NCBI GenBank assembly: GCA_032433595.1
Contig: JASWJB010000140.1
Coordinates: 1-64,000, forward strand
Direction of reading: 5' to 3'
From: Conoideocrella luteorostrata
Taxonomy: Eukaryota > Ascomycota > Sordariomycetes > Hypocreales > Clavicipitaceae
Length of the DNA stretch: 64,000 bases
Positions 45,363 to 56,043 of the stretch are shown one piece after another (the stretch's first letter is position 1; each line of letters starts with the position of its first letter). The notes under the pieces are model-generated. The model was given only the letters and a program-made list of their open reading frames with translations, was not told the DNA's origin and made no database searches. Both the position numbers and the translations under genes were made by a program.

Positions 45363-46485
45363 CGTCGTACCTGGTACGCCTAGCCTTTTTGGCCAAGTCC
45401 TTGAGTTTAATTTGACGTTCATTGTTAACGCGGAAAAGTAGCGAACGAAAACCATGTGTGGGAGAGTAAAGATTGACATCAAGACATTTTTTGCTTTTTG
45501 GGATTAAAGTTGTTAAGTAAAGGTGGTAAAATACCATTGTCAAATAGTTTAAAAGCTAGGAGTGCTTGTTAATGTTCAGCATGTAAGAGAGCCAGCTGCG
45601 GCATTCTATATTTACCACGGCCAGTGTTAATAACTCACACTTTAACACCTTATTAGCTGTTTGGTTAGCTTCGGTGAATTAGGGCCGCTAACTTTGGAAA
45701 GAATAGCTTAGTCGGGACAAAATCGAAGTATTTGCAACCTTCAGCTATCCCTCGTCTGCTGTTTATACTAGTCATTTTGCCCTGCGCAGCAGATATTATG
45801 TTAAAATCTTCATCAGTTCATACTCATGAAATCCGTCAGCACCCTCGTTGTGTGGATATGTAAAAATTGTTTATTGGGACCGCACCAGATGATTTTGGAA
45901 TGTATATACTGCAAGAATCATATCTATTCCGCGTGCGGACAAAAGAGTAAGCTAGTTTTGATTGCCTACGAGCAAGAATGTACGCAAAGTTATTGGAACA
46001 GGTCAAGTGGCGAGCATGAACGGAATCATTAGACCAGCTAGAATTGCAACTAGATTGTGAATCTATAACCATTGGTTGATATACCTGCCGCAACTGTTAC
46101 TGCCCATGAAGCCGCTGGGATAGCTTGTTTGGTGTTGTAGGAAGTAAGCAGATTGAATTAAAGGGTCAAAGACAGGTAAATTGATAGTAGATGTAACAAT
46201 ATATACTCTAGCTCTGAACCTTCTAATTCTTCCTAAAATGCTCCATTTTATACATGATAGTTACCTTTTCCTTCTGCCTGGGGTCTTTTTGCATCGCCCC
46301 ATTATCCGAGATACAGCCGCATTGTTCCACTCTTTACTACCCAATAGGTATAGTGTCAGTGCCAACTCATATTACTTTGATGCCTTCTATACGCTGCAAG
46401 CTGTGACCACCAGCGAAGTGAGAACTTTCAGACACATTCTAGAATACCATTCACGTGCCCTCTAAGTTATTGCTGCGGTGTGTAC
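45363..46485. other. intergenic, no supported gene
   Basis: AT-rich DNA with several short, hydrophobic frames (45826-46032, 46181-46465) that show no consistent features. Confidence 0.35.
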
Positions 46486-46719
46486 CTATTTCACTGTGTG
46501 TATTAATACTTCTTGGCATTCTAAATCCTGTACCTCAGACTCCTCTGGTTTATCATCAAATATATTTGGCAAAACCTCTTCAAGGCGTGAAACAGGCAGC
46601 TTTGCAACATTGTATTTTAAAAGATCTTCATCACCCTCATAACCCCACTTCCGAGCAGTGACAAGCCATTGCTGATACTCTTCCTCTGTCAGTGCTGGTA
46701 CTGTCGCTATTTGATTCAT
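46486..46719 (-). CDS. small acidic protein
   Basis: 77 aa from ATG 46719 (MNQIATVPALTEEEYQQWL). The composition is soluble, acidic in the C-terminal half (IFDDKPEESEVQDLECQE), with an aromatic-containing helix early on. It has no signal peptide or membrane segment. The biased, protein-like composition in AT-rich surroundings is the only support; it may be a small gene or the first exon of a longer one. Confidence 0.4.
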   Translation of the reverse strand: MNQIATVPALTEEEYQQWLVTARKWGYEGDEDLLKYNVAKLPVSRLEEVLPNIFDDKPEESEVQDLECQEVLIHTVK

Positions 46720-48365
46720 ACGCTCCTCGACTAAACAAACTTAGTAAATCAGCGCTGATAATAGATCATCTGAGCTCTTTATCTCACCAGAAGATAAGAA
46801 TTGATCCTGCTCTTCTTCTGGGACACGCTGTTGGGCGGTTGTTTTCCAATAATTTATGTCGCGGGGTATAGGGACATATCTCAACTCTTGGGATGCCTTT
46901 ACAAAACCTCCAGTCATAGCTTTAATTACGCGAAAATAGTTAAAGTTAAAATAAAGAACAGCGTAGGACCTTTAATTTGGTCTGTTACAAGAGGTGGGAG
47001 CTCTAGGCTTTATACTCCCTCACGTTCAAGTGCATTGCTAAATGAGAGAGGAAAGTTCAAGCTTGGGCGTGCATATCTTAAGTCAATAAGACCTTAGTTA
47101 CATAACATGTACACAAGTCGCAGTTCGATATATTTTCTTAGTTATCATCTACTCTAGTCTGCCTATCTTTTTGCAGGGCGACGCAGTCGGGTTTGGGAAG
47201 CATATTGTTTGAAACACTGCGTCGTAAATACTACTGCTGATGATAAATAAAATTGCTATCAACAACAGTTCTTATTGTTTGCCCTCATGGGGTAGGCAAT
47301 TGGTTCGGCCTTGTTTAACTCTACTACTCCAGCATTAGAATGGTTCGGTGGATTTAAGTGTGTCTGCCTTGTCGCTGAATTTATGATCGTCACTGAGGCT
47401 AGAACTGTCCGAAACAAAACAAGTTCTGTTGTTGCGTAGGACAATAGGTAATCATGAATGTATTTATTTCTCGATGATAATCAATGACATGTGTTCTTCC
47501 AATGCGTTGTAATTTCCTCACATTTAAACTCTTGTGGTGTTAAGGTTATTGCTTCAGTCCATCACCTAGATAACTTAAATCCGCCTCCGGAATTTTTCCA
47601 GTTATCTAACGACTATATTTCTATTGTGCTCCCCCAGCCTCATAGTTTGAGGACTCTTTGATCCAGGTGCTGTACCAGTGTTTCAAGTACATGATAGTGT
47701 TGAAGACTATCTAGTCGTTTTATCTAAAGACTGAATTTGGTGGTGACTATATATTCTTGAGGATCTTTTTCGTGTCGTAATGAGCTCGTTTGTATCACGC
47801 CTGCTTAAGTGATGTTCTTCGAAGGATCACTTTCTTCATCGTGATCCACGCGTCTCGTGTGTTCCGGCTTTTATCCACAGGTGGTTGTCTTGGGGCGGGG
47901 TGACTCATGCAGCCGGTCCATTCTGCAGACCGCGGTCAAGATCGTAACAATAACCCTAACGATGGAAAGAATATTTCCCAAAGCCATTTCCCTGCAAATT
48001 TGGCCAGCAGTTCTTCAAGTAGTACTTGACGCCGCTTACAGCCGACGCATTCACGTATTCAGTGAGGTTTTTACTCTGATCTAAAGCTTCAGAAATTTTA
48101 TGTGCCCGCAAAATAACCCATTTTATAATCACATCTGTGTGCGGTCACGACCCTAACCCTAACAACTCAACAACACCTTGCTCTCCTTTCTTCTTGTGAT
48201 ATTACACTAAACCTAGAAGTTGGAACACGCTCCTCCCGAGAAGAGCCGGGCTGGCTGCTGACAGATTGTAGATGCGGTTCCACGGCCGGCAACACATTCC
48301 AAAAATTCCAAATCTCCTCTGTTGCTCTGACTATTTCCATCACCGTTAATAGTACCTGATGTGCA
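46720..48365. other. gene-free stretch
   Basis: About 1.6 kb without a supported gene. Two copies of CCCTAA in tandem (48151-48163) are an interstitial telomere-like word, too short to interpret. Confidence 0.4.
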
Positions 48366-49111
48366 TTAGAGAGGGTACAAGGTTCGGAGGTATATCTGAC
48401 TCACTAATATCCTGAATGTCGGGTTATTTGCTATTAGACATGTAATGTTTCCCATAATAAGTACCATTCGAGGGATTAGAATCCTACAAAGATATTTCCA
48501 CCTCGTTAATCTCCGTTGAAAGATACCGGAACTTAAATTTGGTCTGGAAATGATGCACAACGCCAGTGCGTACATAACACTAAAGGCATCACACCCGATT
48601 GAAGTAATCAACCACTGAAACTGACTAGGAAAAAGTCCGCTTAGTAATAGGAGCCCGATCCCTAAAGCTATCGCGAGAATTTGCAATACGGTGGCAAAGA
48701 TTATGGACTTCTCTTGTCGGCTGATGACTCTAAAGTAAGCTTGAAAGAGCACAAGAGTCTGCTGAGAGTATTAGTCAAATACCAATGGATATTTCTGTAG
48801 TAAGCACATACCTCTTCTATCATAACGAACATCATCATGGCCAGACTTGCCCATATGCCAAAGTACAATTCTTTGCTTCTGCACATCCAGGCAATGAGAA
48901 ACATGCTGGAAATCAGATCGAGAAGAATGCGGATAAGCCAAGCCATAATAAACTTGTCCCGCCATGATTCTTGCAGCGATTGTCGTAACTTTCTTCGCAA
49001 AAAATTACTCTGCCGTTGAGCTATATATCGCCTAACTTTAGCAACTGTGATGACGGAACCGACGATGCAGTCTGCGGCCAGCCAGATGGAGCAGGTAAGG
49101 ACAGGATCCAT
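48366..49111 (-). CDS. multi-pass membrane protein, two exons
   Basis: Exon 1 49111-48812 and exon 2 48761-48366, with intron 48811-48762 (GTATGT..CTCAG) in phase 0; 231 aa. At least six hydrophobic segments: LTCSIWLAADCIVGSVITVA, FIMAWLIRILLDLISSMFLIA (Trp/Ile/Leu-rich), FGIWASLAMMMFVMI, IIFATVLQILAIALGIGLLLL, FQWLITSIGCDAFSVMYALAL and MVLIMGNITCLIA. A basic loop (RRYIAQRQSNFLRRKLRQ) lies after the first. No transporter or receptor motif recognised, and the length is short for a seven-helix receptor. Fungal integral membrane protein of unknown role. Confidence 0.65.
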
Positions 49112-50426
49112 TAACAAGGCTTAAACTTGCCGCATATGGGATGAGGCTAAAGGATCTTCTTTCTGAATGGTGTTGAACGTGGAATAAGGACGCTGGAAAC
49201 TATGCAAGTAACTCACCGCTATTCCTGCAGGACAGCCTCATTTAAATAAGTCACTGGAAACTTTAATCTTTTAACGGCAAAATAATTATATGGAACGCAT
49301 CACGTATATGTCGTACAAACATCTCTTTAACCTTCTCATAACACTCATCTTGCCCCAGTCCACTGTACTTAGTTAGGAAAGGTTTCACAAGTACGTGTGT
49401 GATGGCTGAGATGAATGAAAGTGAAGAAAAGGAGAGGTGGCGGGGGCATACAATGGAGCGCGAAGGTGTTGCATTGCATTAGGCATTGCAAGAAAAAGAA
49501 ACCATCAGGGGCGTGGTTGATTTCTGTAGACGTTTTCGGTCAACTCCCTGACTCTGTAGATTGACTTGACTCGGCTCTTTACCATAGTCTGTTGAGCGGT
49601 TAAACACTAGTAAAATGTTAGGGTCCTATTCTCTGCGGAAGGTGAGCATGCCGGCAGGGCCGCCGTCCTCTCATGACAGATTGTGTTTCCCCTTGGTCCT
49701 TGCCCATCCTTCGTTCCACGTGTCGCCAATGGAATGAGTCTCTTTGATGTGCTTACGACGTTTTTGCGTGAGGGTTTTATTCATAATAATGAGGTCTCCG
49801 ATCTATTTGAGAGATGCACACCGTTGGCAACCAATGTGCATCAAACCTTCTTAATGTTACCAAAGAAACACGTAACGTGCCACTACAGTGGTTGGTTTCA
49901 GTTTTTAACCCAGATCTTTTATATTGAGGGTTCATAAACTGCCTAAATTTTACCTATAAAGTAAAATTGGAAGATATCACTTAAATGTGGGAAATTTACA
50001 TGATGTAATGAGTATAACTCCTTAGCTGATTGCAAATGCTGAAAATCTAGCTCTGGTTCCGAATTTGCTTAATCATATGCTCTGCCCGGGATATCCCAGC
50101 GTTCGTAGTATTGTGTTAGCAATCAAACACTCGTTCTGTAATTGTTACTGGTTCTTTACGGGAGTGCGCGGAAAAGATGTGTAAGAAGCACAGGGCTTAT
50201 GGTATGGTATCTATACCCGAAGTTAGGGCCAAACAAGAAAACAAATGATTCAATCCTGTAGGTCCTTCTAAGAAAATAAAAGAAGAAGAAGAAGAGCATC
50301 TATGACGGCGCCGTACAAAACAGGCGCGCTGGGGTGACTACGTGACCTTGTACACGTGTGCTTGACGGGGTATTCCAGCACTTTTTGATAGTAATTTAAT
50401 TTATAATAAGCTCCTTGTCCCAGATA
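49112..50426. other. intergenic with third copy of the dispersed repeat
   Basis: No supported gene. A GAA microsatellite lies at about 50279-50297. The segment 50300-50380 is the shorter third copy of the 210-bp repeat. Confidence 0.4.
50300..50380 (-). repeat. 210-bp dispersed repeat, partial copy 3 (reverse complement)
   Basis: Reverse complement shares TGGAATA, CCCCGTCAAGCACAC, GTCACGTAGTCACC and a TGT.TTGTACGGCG region with the first part of copies 1 and 2. The remainder has diverged. It lies immediately downstream of the Ulp1-like gene's 3' end. Confidence 0.55.
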
Positions 50427-52037
50427 TTATACATCGCTGTTGATCGCACTGAGGATGCGCTCGATCAGCGTTTTAGTTTGTCGCAGTCGAAACACTCTAT
50501 GAGACTGTCTGACGAGATGTTGCTGTAACCTGTTGAGCCGCACCCGTGCCTCCTGTGCTCGTTTGCTGCTACTCACGTCCATTTGCTCTGCTGAATCAAT
50601 ATTCATCAGAGGACCAATCCACCGAATTGTGGGCGCAAGATCTGCCTCCTGCTTCCAAATTGGAGTACTCGCTTTCAGCATTCCATCAATTCCTTCATGT
50701 ATTTTGGTGAAATCCGATCGCCATTGATTTTCTAGCTGGTTAAAATCCTCAACAGAGATATGAGAGATATAACCAGATATTTCCAGCTTTTCTTTCCATG
50801 ACAAAGCAACTATATCACCAGTGTCTTCAGCAGCATCCGTTATTTTTCCCTCACTTTCTGAAAGTGGTTGAAGGACGAGTTCGATGGCATCGCGCCATGC
50901 GTTTGAGTCTGGCTGGCCGCAAGGGTACGGGATGCCTGCTGCTAAACACCATCCATATATAAAAGTGATGAGTCCAGAATCATAGATGTTTTTTTGTGAC
51001 ATAGGAGAAGAGTACTGTATGCATTCGTTGCTTAGACCTTCCCCGAAGCATTTCTGATAGATGTTCCGTACTTTTTTTTCGGCGAGCTTTTTCGTCTCCT
51101 CGGTCAATGACGATGAATTCAACAACGTTGCCCATTTACCACCTTGATGAATGACTAGAAGAACCCAATGGCTGGGTTGAACTTTAAGTGGTTTAACAAT
51201 GATTGGCGAGTCACACCCCTTTAGACCATATAACTGACGGCTTGATGAGCATAACACTTTGAGATGCACTGGGTTTGAAGTGGCCTCCAAAATCTGAAAT
51301 AACTCATCAATCAGCTCATCACTCAACCCATCTTCTATCCCTATTTGGTTTAAGGGATCTTGGTTTGGGGATGCAAATGAAGAGGGGCAACCCGTGTCGG
51401 GTGTTGGAAGTGGACCCAAGGGTATAATTTCTGTGCACAATGTCGAATCCTCAGGAGTCGATCCCGGCGAACAGGCGCGCTGTAACGAACTTTCTGAAAA
51501 GCTTCCTTGCATTTCAAGTTCCAAAACAGCTTCATCTTCGTGCTGTTTATTAAACGAGCTGCTTTGCTGGTCACTCGATTTGTAGGGCCTGTTAGGCACC
51601 GCAAGCGACACTGACAACGACTCCTCCGGGTTGGTCATATTCCCACTTGGACCTGGTTGTGTTGAAGAGGTTTTAGTTTTTTTGCCGATAATTGGGTCAT
51701 CATTCATGGTTCTTCGACGCTTTCCTTTTACTTCGGCGGGAGATAATTCCCTGGCCAGAAGATTATCTTGTCGTAACGATGCAGATGGTGAAAACGGACC
51801 TGGATTGCATATCCCACTTGTCTTTTCCACAGGTAGTGAAGTTTGTGCATCCATGATGCACATGGCCCCAGTCCCTACAGCAGCATAATCTACCTCTTCT
51901 GCTTCACGATATGCCTCAGCGTCAAGCTTGCGGAGACATTCATTCACCTGCTGTCCCACCTGCTGTCCCCAGATTGAGGAGTAGACTGATGGTTGAGTAT
52001 TCCCTGACGCCGTCGCACTAGAAGTCGTCGGCCACAT
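50427..52037 (-). CDS. Ulp1/C48-like pseudoprotease, 536 aa
   Basis: Single exon from ATG 52037. The frame stays open upstream of this ATG to about 52144, so an additional N-terminal exon is possible (an ATG at 52214 starts METPSSFPH). Residues 1-230 are low-complexity with a basic cluster (KGKRRRT...IIGKKTK, about 104-122) that could be a nuclear signal. Residues about 238-390 match the Ulp1 fold: DELIDELFQIL, HWVLLVI (His290), LLNSSS (Asn307), then QKNIYDSGLITF (Gln348, Ser354). Spacing His to Asn (17) and Gln to Ser (6) equals the His514-Asp531 and Gln574-Cys580 spacing of yeast Ulp1. Both the Asp and the catalytic Cys are substituted, so it should bind but not cleave SUMO-like substrates. 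The C-terminal 140 residues are helical and unassigned. Confidence 0.8.
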   Translation of the reverse strand: MWPTTSSATASGNTQPSVYSSIWGQQVGQQVNECLRKLDAEAYREAEEVDYAAVGTGAMCIMDAQTSLPVEKTSGICNPGPFSPSASLRQDNLLARELSPAEVKGKRRRTMNDDPIIGKKTKTSSTQPGPSGNMTNPEESLSVSLAVPNRPYKSSDQQSSSFNKQHEDEAVLELEMQGSFSESSLQRACSPGSTPEDSTLCTEIIPLGPLPTPDTGCPSSFASPNQDPLNQIGIEDGLSDELIDELFQILEATSNPVHLKVLCSSSRQLYGLKGCDSPIIVKPLKVQPSHWVLLVIHQGGKWATLLNSSSLTEETKKLAEKKVRNIYQKCFGEGLSNECIQYSSPMSQKNIYDSGLITFIYGWCLAAGIPYPCGQPDSNAWRDAIELVLQPLSESEGKITDAAEDTGDIVALSWKEKLEISGYISHISVEDFNQLENQWRSDFTKIHEGIDGMLKASTPIWKQEADLAPTIRWIGPLMNIDSAEQMDVSSSKRAQEARVRLNRLQQHLVRQSHRVFRLRQTKTLIERILSAINSDV

Positions 52038-52751
52038 TGACAGTAGCGAATCGGCTGCGCTAAGTTCATGGGTATCAGGGTATTCATCAGGCTTTTGCGC
52101 TGAATTCCCCGTTTTTTCGTCAGCTACTACACCATCTTTAACCTAAGTTCATAGATACTCACTATTTTGTTCCGCCGGGATTAAGACATGAGGGAAAGAG
52201 CTGGGCGTCTCCATGGCTGTATACCACGACTAGATTCTTGTCAGAAACTCTTGAGCTACAACTAAAGGATGTAGTCACTCAAACATTTAGGACTCGAACG
52301 CCAGTGATGGTAATATCTAAACCATGGGCTACGACCGACCGGGTTCAGTTACTAGATGTAGAGACAATTCAGCGGAGTAATGTGACCAAAACCAAACGAG
52401 CTAGAACCGTTCTTCTTATAATACCGTACAGTTTCGTTCTTGTGTTCGGTCATCTCCGACGTGACTGATCACGATCATCTTCCAGGGATGATCACCAGCG
52501 AGACTCCGAACAGCTTGGTAATGTATTACGATCACAAAAGTCAGTCCCGGTAATCAAACGGCTAGGTGAGTCGGGGACAAGTCCCGCCGATGTCTACAGT
52601 AGCTAAAAGTAGCAAACATTAATGGCATGGTATCCCTGCATTAGTACGGGTCAATATTGTTGTGAGAAAATTGGACCAGGTTCAACGTTGACCGGTCCGA
52701 GAGGATGAGGCGACACTGCCAATACAATTTTCTCATCTTGCCGCGGCCGGC
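52038..52751. other. intergenic, no supported gene
   Basis: Possible 5' exon of the Ulp1-like gene on the minus strand near 52214. The plus-strand frame at 52238-52468 has no features. Confidence 0.35.
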
Positions 52752-53124
52752 CGTCTCTCCGCTCGTTCTTGGCTGAATATGATTATCCTTGTCATTCCCA
52801 AGCCTCATGTCAGCTGGGTCTAATAAAACTCGGTCTAAACGCGTCGAATGTTAGGGATATGTCGCTAGGAGGGGCGTGCGAAGCGTGTCAAAAAGCGACT
52901 TTTTGACACGCTTCGCACGCCCCTCCTAGTGGCTGACCTTTCTATGGCCATGTTTCTCACCAATCCCGTCCAAGGATTCTGATCAGCTTGGCCAGGAGGG
53001 GGGCGTGCGAAGCGTGTCGAAAAGCAACTTTTCGACACGCTTCGCACGCCCCTCCTGGCGGCCAACCTTTCTGCGGCCATGTTTCTTACCTAGCCCGTGT
53101 GAGTATTTTGATCAGCTTGGCCAC
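52752..53124. mobile_element. hairpin repeat element, tandem copies B and C
   Basis: Two hairpins. B at 52865-52929 has two 31-nt arms, exactly complementary, with a 3-nt loop. C at 52992-53058 is the same with two extra Gs in its left arm. Each is followed by a linker of about 60 bp (GACCTTTCTATGGCCATGTT / AACCTTTCTGCGGCCATGTT ... CAGCTTGGCCA), giving a tandem period of about 128 bp. The left flank matches that of copy A at 45.1 kb. The last linker ends about 60 bp before the ATG of the 713-aa gene. Frames across it are palindrome artefacts. Confidence 0.85.
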
Positions 53125-53183
53125 TAACCTGATTTGGAATCATATTAGAACAATACGAAGGCCCATATTCCGTGTCGACAAAA

Positions 53184-55428
53184 ATGTTACGGGAACGTGT
53201 TTTTACCATCCGCCTCACTCTTACTATCTCTCATTCAATAGTCAAGATGAATGCGCGTCTGGTCGAGCTTCGCAATAAGTACTTGCAGCATAGTTTATTG
53301 TGTGATTCGAGTTTTGAGGACTCTATTACGAAAGAGTCGCTCTCCGGCAGCCTATGGACGATTTCCCGATCTTATACAGATCGAAATTACGCCAAGGAAG
53401 AGCATTTTGACATTGAATTGTTCGATGGCGACAATATTCCACACGTAAGATGCAACCTGAAGCTTGTCGTGCGAAGCCAGGAAGCTCCTCAGAATGATAC
53501 GAGAAGAGATATTTTTAAAGCAGGGTCGTGGATTGGCCCCGAAATGTATGTGATGCGTCTGTGACTAAAGATGAAAGTGGTTGGCTCATGATGACATAGG
53601 AAAGTCGAAGTAGTTGACAGGCAGCTCATCTCATCACAAGCTCGGTCAGCTACGACAACGCGCGAGCTTCTTCCAGAGAAACGCATCTCAACGCCTAAAA
53701 GTACAAACGAAGATTTTCCCGCGTCACCTACAGAGTCACAATCCCTTCATCCATCAAACTCCTCGACGACCACACTATGTTCGGCCAAAGATGAGGAGCA
53801 GGGGAAAGACTACAGCTCTGTGGAATACCGTCTCCTCACTGTGGCGGAAACGTTTAGTAAAGGTTGTCAAATTTTGGTCAATCAGGAGAGTTTAATCAAA
53901 AGGCTGCAGAGTTTTCGGAGATGCTTTGGCATGGCCGCAAGCAACCGCTCCCTCAATCATTTCTGGCAGCAGTTGAAGGACCAGAAAACACCGATTGACG
54001 ACGTATACCCTGCAACATACTCCTACCTACGGGATCTACGGACAGATTTGAAAACTATGGCAAATTTATCAAAGTATTTGACGGGGTTAAAACAATATCG
54101 CATCTTGAACAACGAAGACCGGCCTGCCGCCAGGTTGAATCGATCACTAGACCGTCTTTCACAAGGTCTGGATTGCGTTGTGAACGTCATTTCACAACTA
54201 TCCAAATATTATGGGGATGCAGCAATGAGCATATTTACTTTTTTGGAAGGTGAGTTCACCAAAAACTCTTCTATGCACACCTTTACTCACCATCCAAGTT
54301 GGCCGTTGTGCTTATGCTAGTCTGGGCTCTGTCCGCGTTGAAGACAAGGAATTTTTGCTCAAAGGACTCATCGCCCTATTCGACTTGACCTTGCGCCGTT
54401 CAATTTCAACAGCAGCTTTAGAAAATAGCGAGCGAACTATTCCTGGGCTAAACCCAGTAGCTTTTCTATCGTGGTACGAAGAGGAAGAAGAGTGTATCTT
54501 TGAAGCCACATGCGCGAAGTTTGATCTATTGGGTTTTAAAACTTCTCCTACAAAGAAATTCTATTTTGAGACGCCTATAAGCACAATATTTAGCAACATT
54601 CGAGATCACGTAAAGCGCATTGCTGAATCTGGGGCCGAAAACGAAATCAATAACGATATTGACAGAACAGACAGCAACCACAAGTTTTTTGATGAATCAA
54701 AGAATTTTATCCTTGAGAAGGCCTCGAGGCTTGCTGAATATATTTCTCAAGAAGCCTGGGAAAAACTTGAACGTGCATCCAGTGGAAGTATTGACAAGCA
54801 AAATGACGAAAGGCTTGCTCTGAGAATTATGAAACATGAAACATCACCCGAGGAGACGGCAGCGGCATCGATGACTGTTGTCTACATAATAGTCGATGCT
54901 CTCCTATTCAATAAGATAGCAAGACCGAAGCCGACATCGCGGAAAGTACAAAAGAGGAAGCTAACAACGGAGACCGAAACGAATGAGTCCACAAGCCCTG
55001 ATGATTCGAGCGCTCAGCTTTTTACTGAAGACCTTTCACTGTGGTCTGATCAGCAAGATTATAGCGCAAATCACCATGGTTTACCATATTCGTCATCAGG
55101 AGAGTGTCAGACGATTTCCAGAGACCATAATCGCACCATAACTGAGACATGTGTTGGCACATTGCAGGGTATGGACGCTGGCGCAATATTACCTAGCTTC
55201 CCTCATCATGACCTAAATATTGATTCAGGCATGGCGCCAAATCAAATCGACCACAATGTGGAAAAATCGCAGTCTGATGGCTTACTATATTTTCCATCAG
55301 ATCATATGGGTGGACCTGACTTGGGAGGCATGGATGCAAGTGATGGTCTCTTGCAGATTGATCAGCGGCTGTTTCATGGCGATGATTTGGTGGAATCGCT
55401 AGGTTTCCCGAGTGGTGAATTATTCTAG
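53184..55428 (+). CDS. orphan three-exon protein, 713 aa
   Basis: Exons 53184-53545, 53600-54249 and 54299-55428. Introns 53546-53599 (GTATGT..CATAG) and 54250-54298 (GTGAGT..CCAAG) keep phase and give 714 codons. The ATG at 53184 is the first in frame; MNARLVELRNK at 53247 is an alternative. The first 130 residues are globular. Exon 2 holds Ser/Thr-rich sequence then a helical block (FGMAASNRSLNHFWQQLKDQ). Exon 3 has charged helices, a basic patch (ARPKPTSRKVQKRK) and a long acidic, Ser/Asp-rich, hydrophobic-punctuated C-terminus. That tail resembles an activation domain, but no DNA-binding domain is seen. Family unrecognised. The promoter abuts hairpin repeats. Confidence 0.6.
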
Positions 55429-55497
55429 GCTAACATTTTAGATATAGAAACCTAATGTACTGGCTTGATTGAAATGACTCTTAGTTCAATCTTTACT

Positions 55498-56043
55498 CTA
55501 AAAATTTCGTACAGGCCGTACCATTAGGTAATACGGCACCGTGAGACGAAATTTAGTGTCTGGAAGAATAATCACTTGGTTCTGACTACCAGCGTTAACA
55601 CAAGAGCTCTTTAAAAAAGGCTCCCCTATTCTTGACGACCAAATCGGAGTTTCATCTTTTGTCATTGGAGTAAGGATAACAATAGAACCAGGGCGCGCTT
55701 CCTGGTAGTCACTTGCTCCGTCACCAGTGCGAACAATTCTTGGGCCCTTCTCTATTGCACACATCACCAGCCCGTGTTTTCCAATGCTCTCGTTGATAGC
55801 AGAGTCCTTGTGCTGTTTAGCCTAGTAATGTAGATACATTTGAACGGGAAATATGCTTACCATAGTCAAAAGGGCTTTGGTGTAATCTTTTATCTGCTGT
55901 GTATCGTCGTAAATCCATAACTGCCGACGCCGTTCATCCACAGTTTTGGTTGCATGGAGAGTGGCCAGGCTGTCGACAACATCGTTTTCGAGACCGTTCG
56001 ACGTCTCTAGCTTGAGGATCTTGCAGCGGCTTTTATCAGTCAT
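55498..56043 (-). CDS. orphan two-exon protein, 168 aa
   Basis: Exon 1 is 56043-55861 (ATG at 56043), intron 55860-55822 (GTAAGC..ACTAG, 39 nt), exon 2 55821-55498. Both phases are 0 and there is no stop before 55498. The first half is charged and helical (KSRCKILKLETSNGLENDVV). The second half looks beta-rich (GSIVILTPMTKDETPIWSSR; NQVIILPDTKFRLTVPYYLM). No signal peptide, no motif recognised. Single-copy in the window. The short intron makes the model less certain, but the open continuation is unlikely by chance. Confidence 0.5.

Noticed and set aside
45192..45543. Overlapping frames rich in Arg/Ser/Phe across the hairpin
   Set aside because: They arise from the palindrome itself on both strands and repeat at 52.9 kb; no independent coding support.
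48151..48163. Tandem CCCTAA units as a telomere or subtelomere mark
   Set aside because: Only two units, well inside the window, with genes on both sides.
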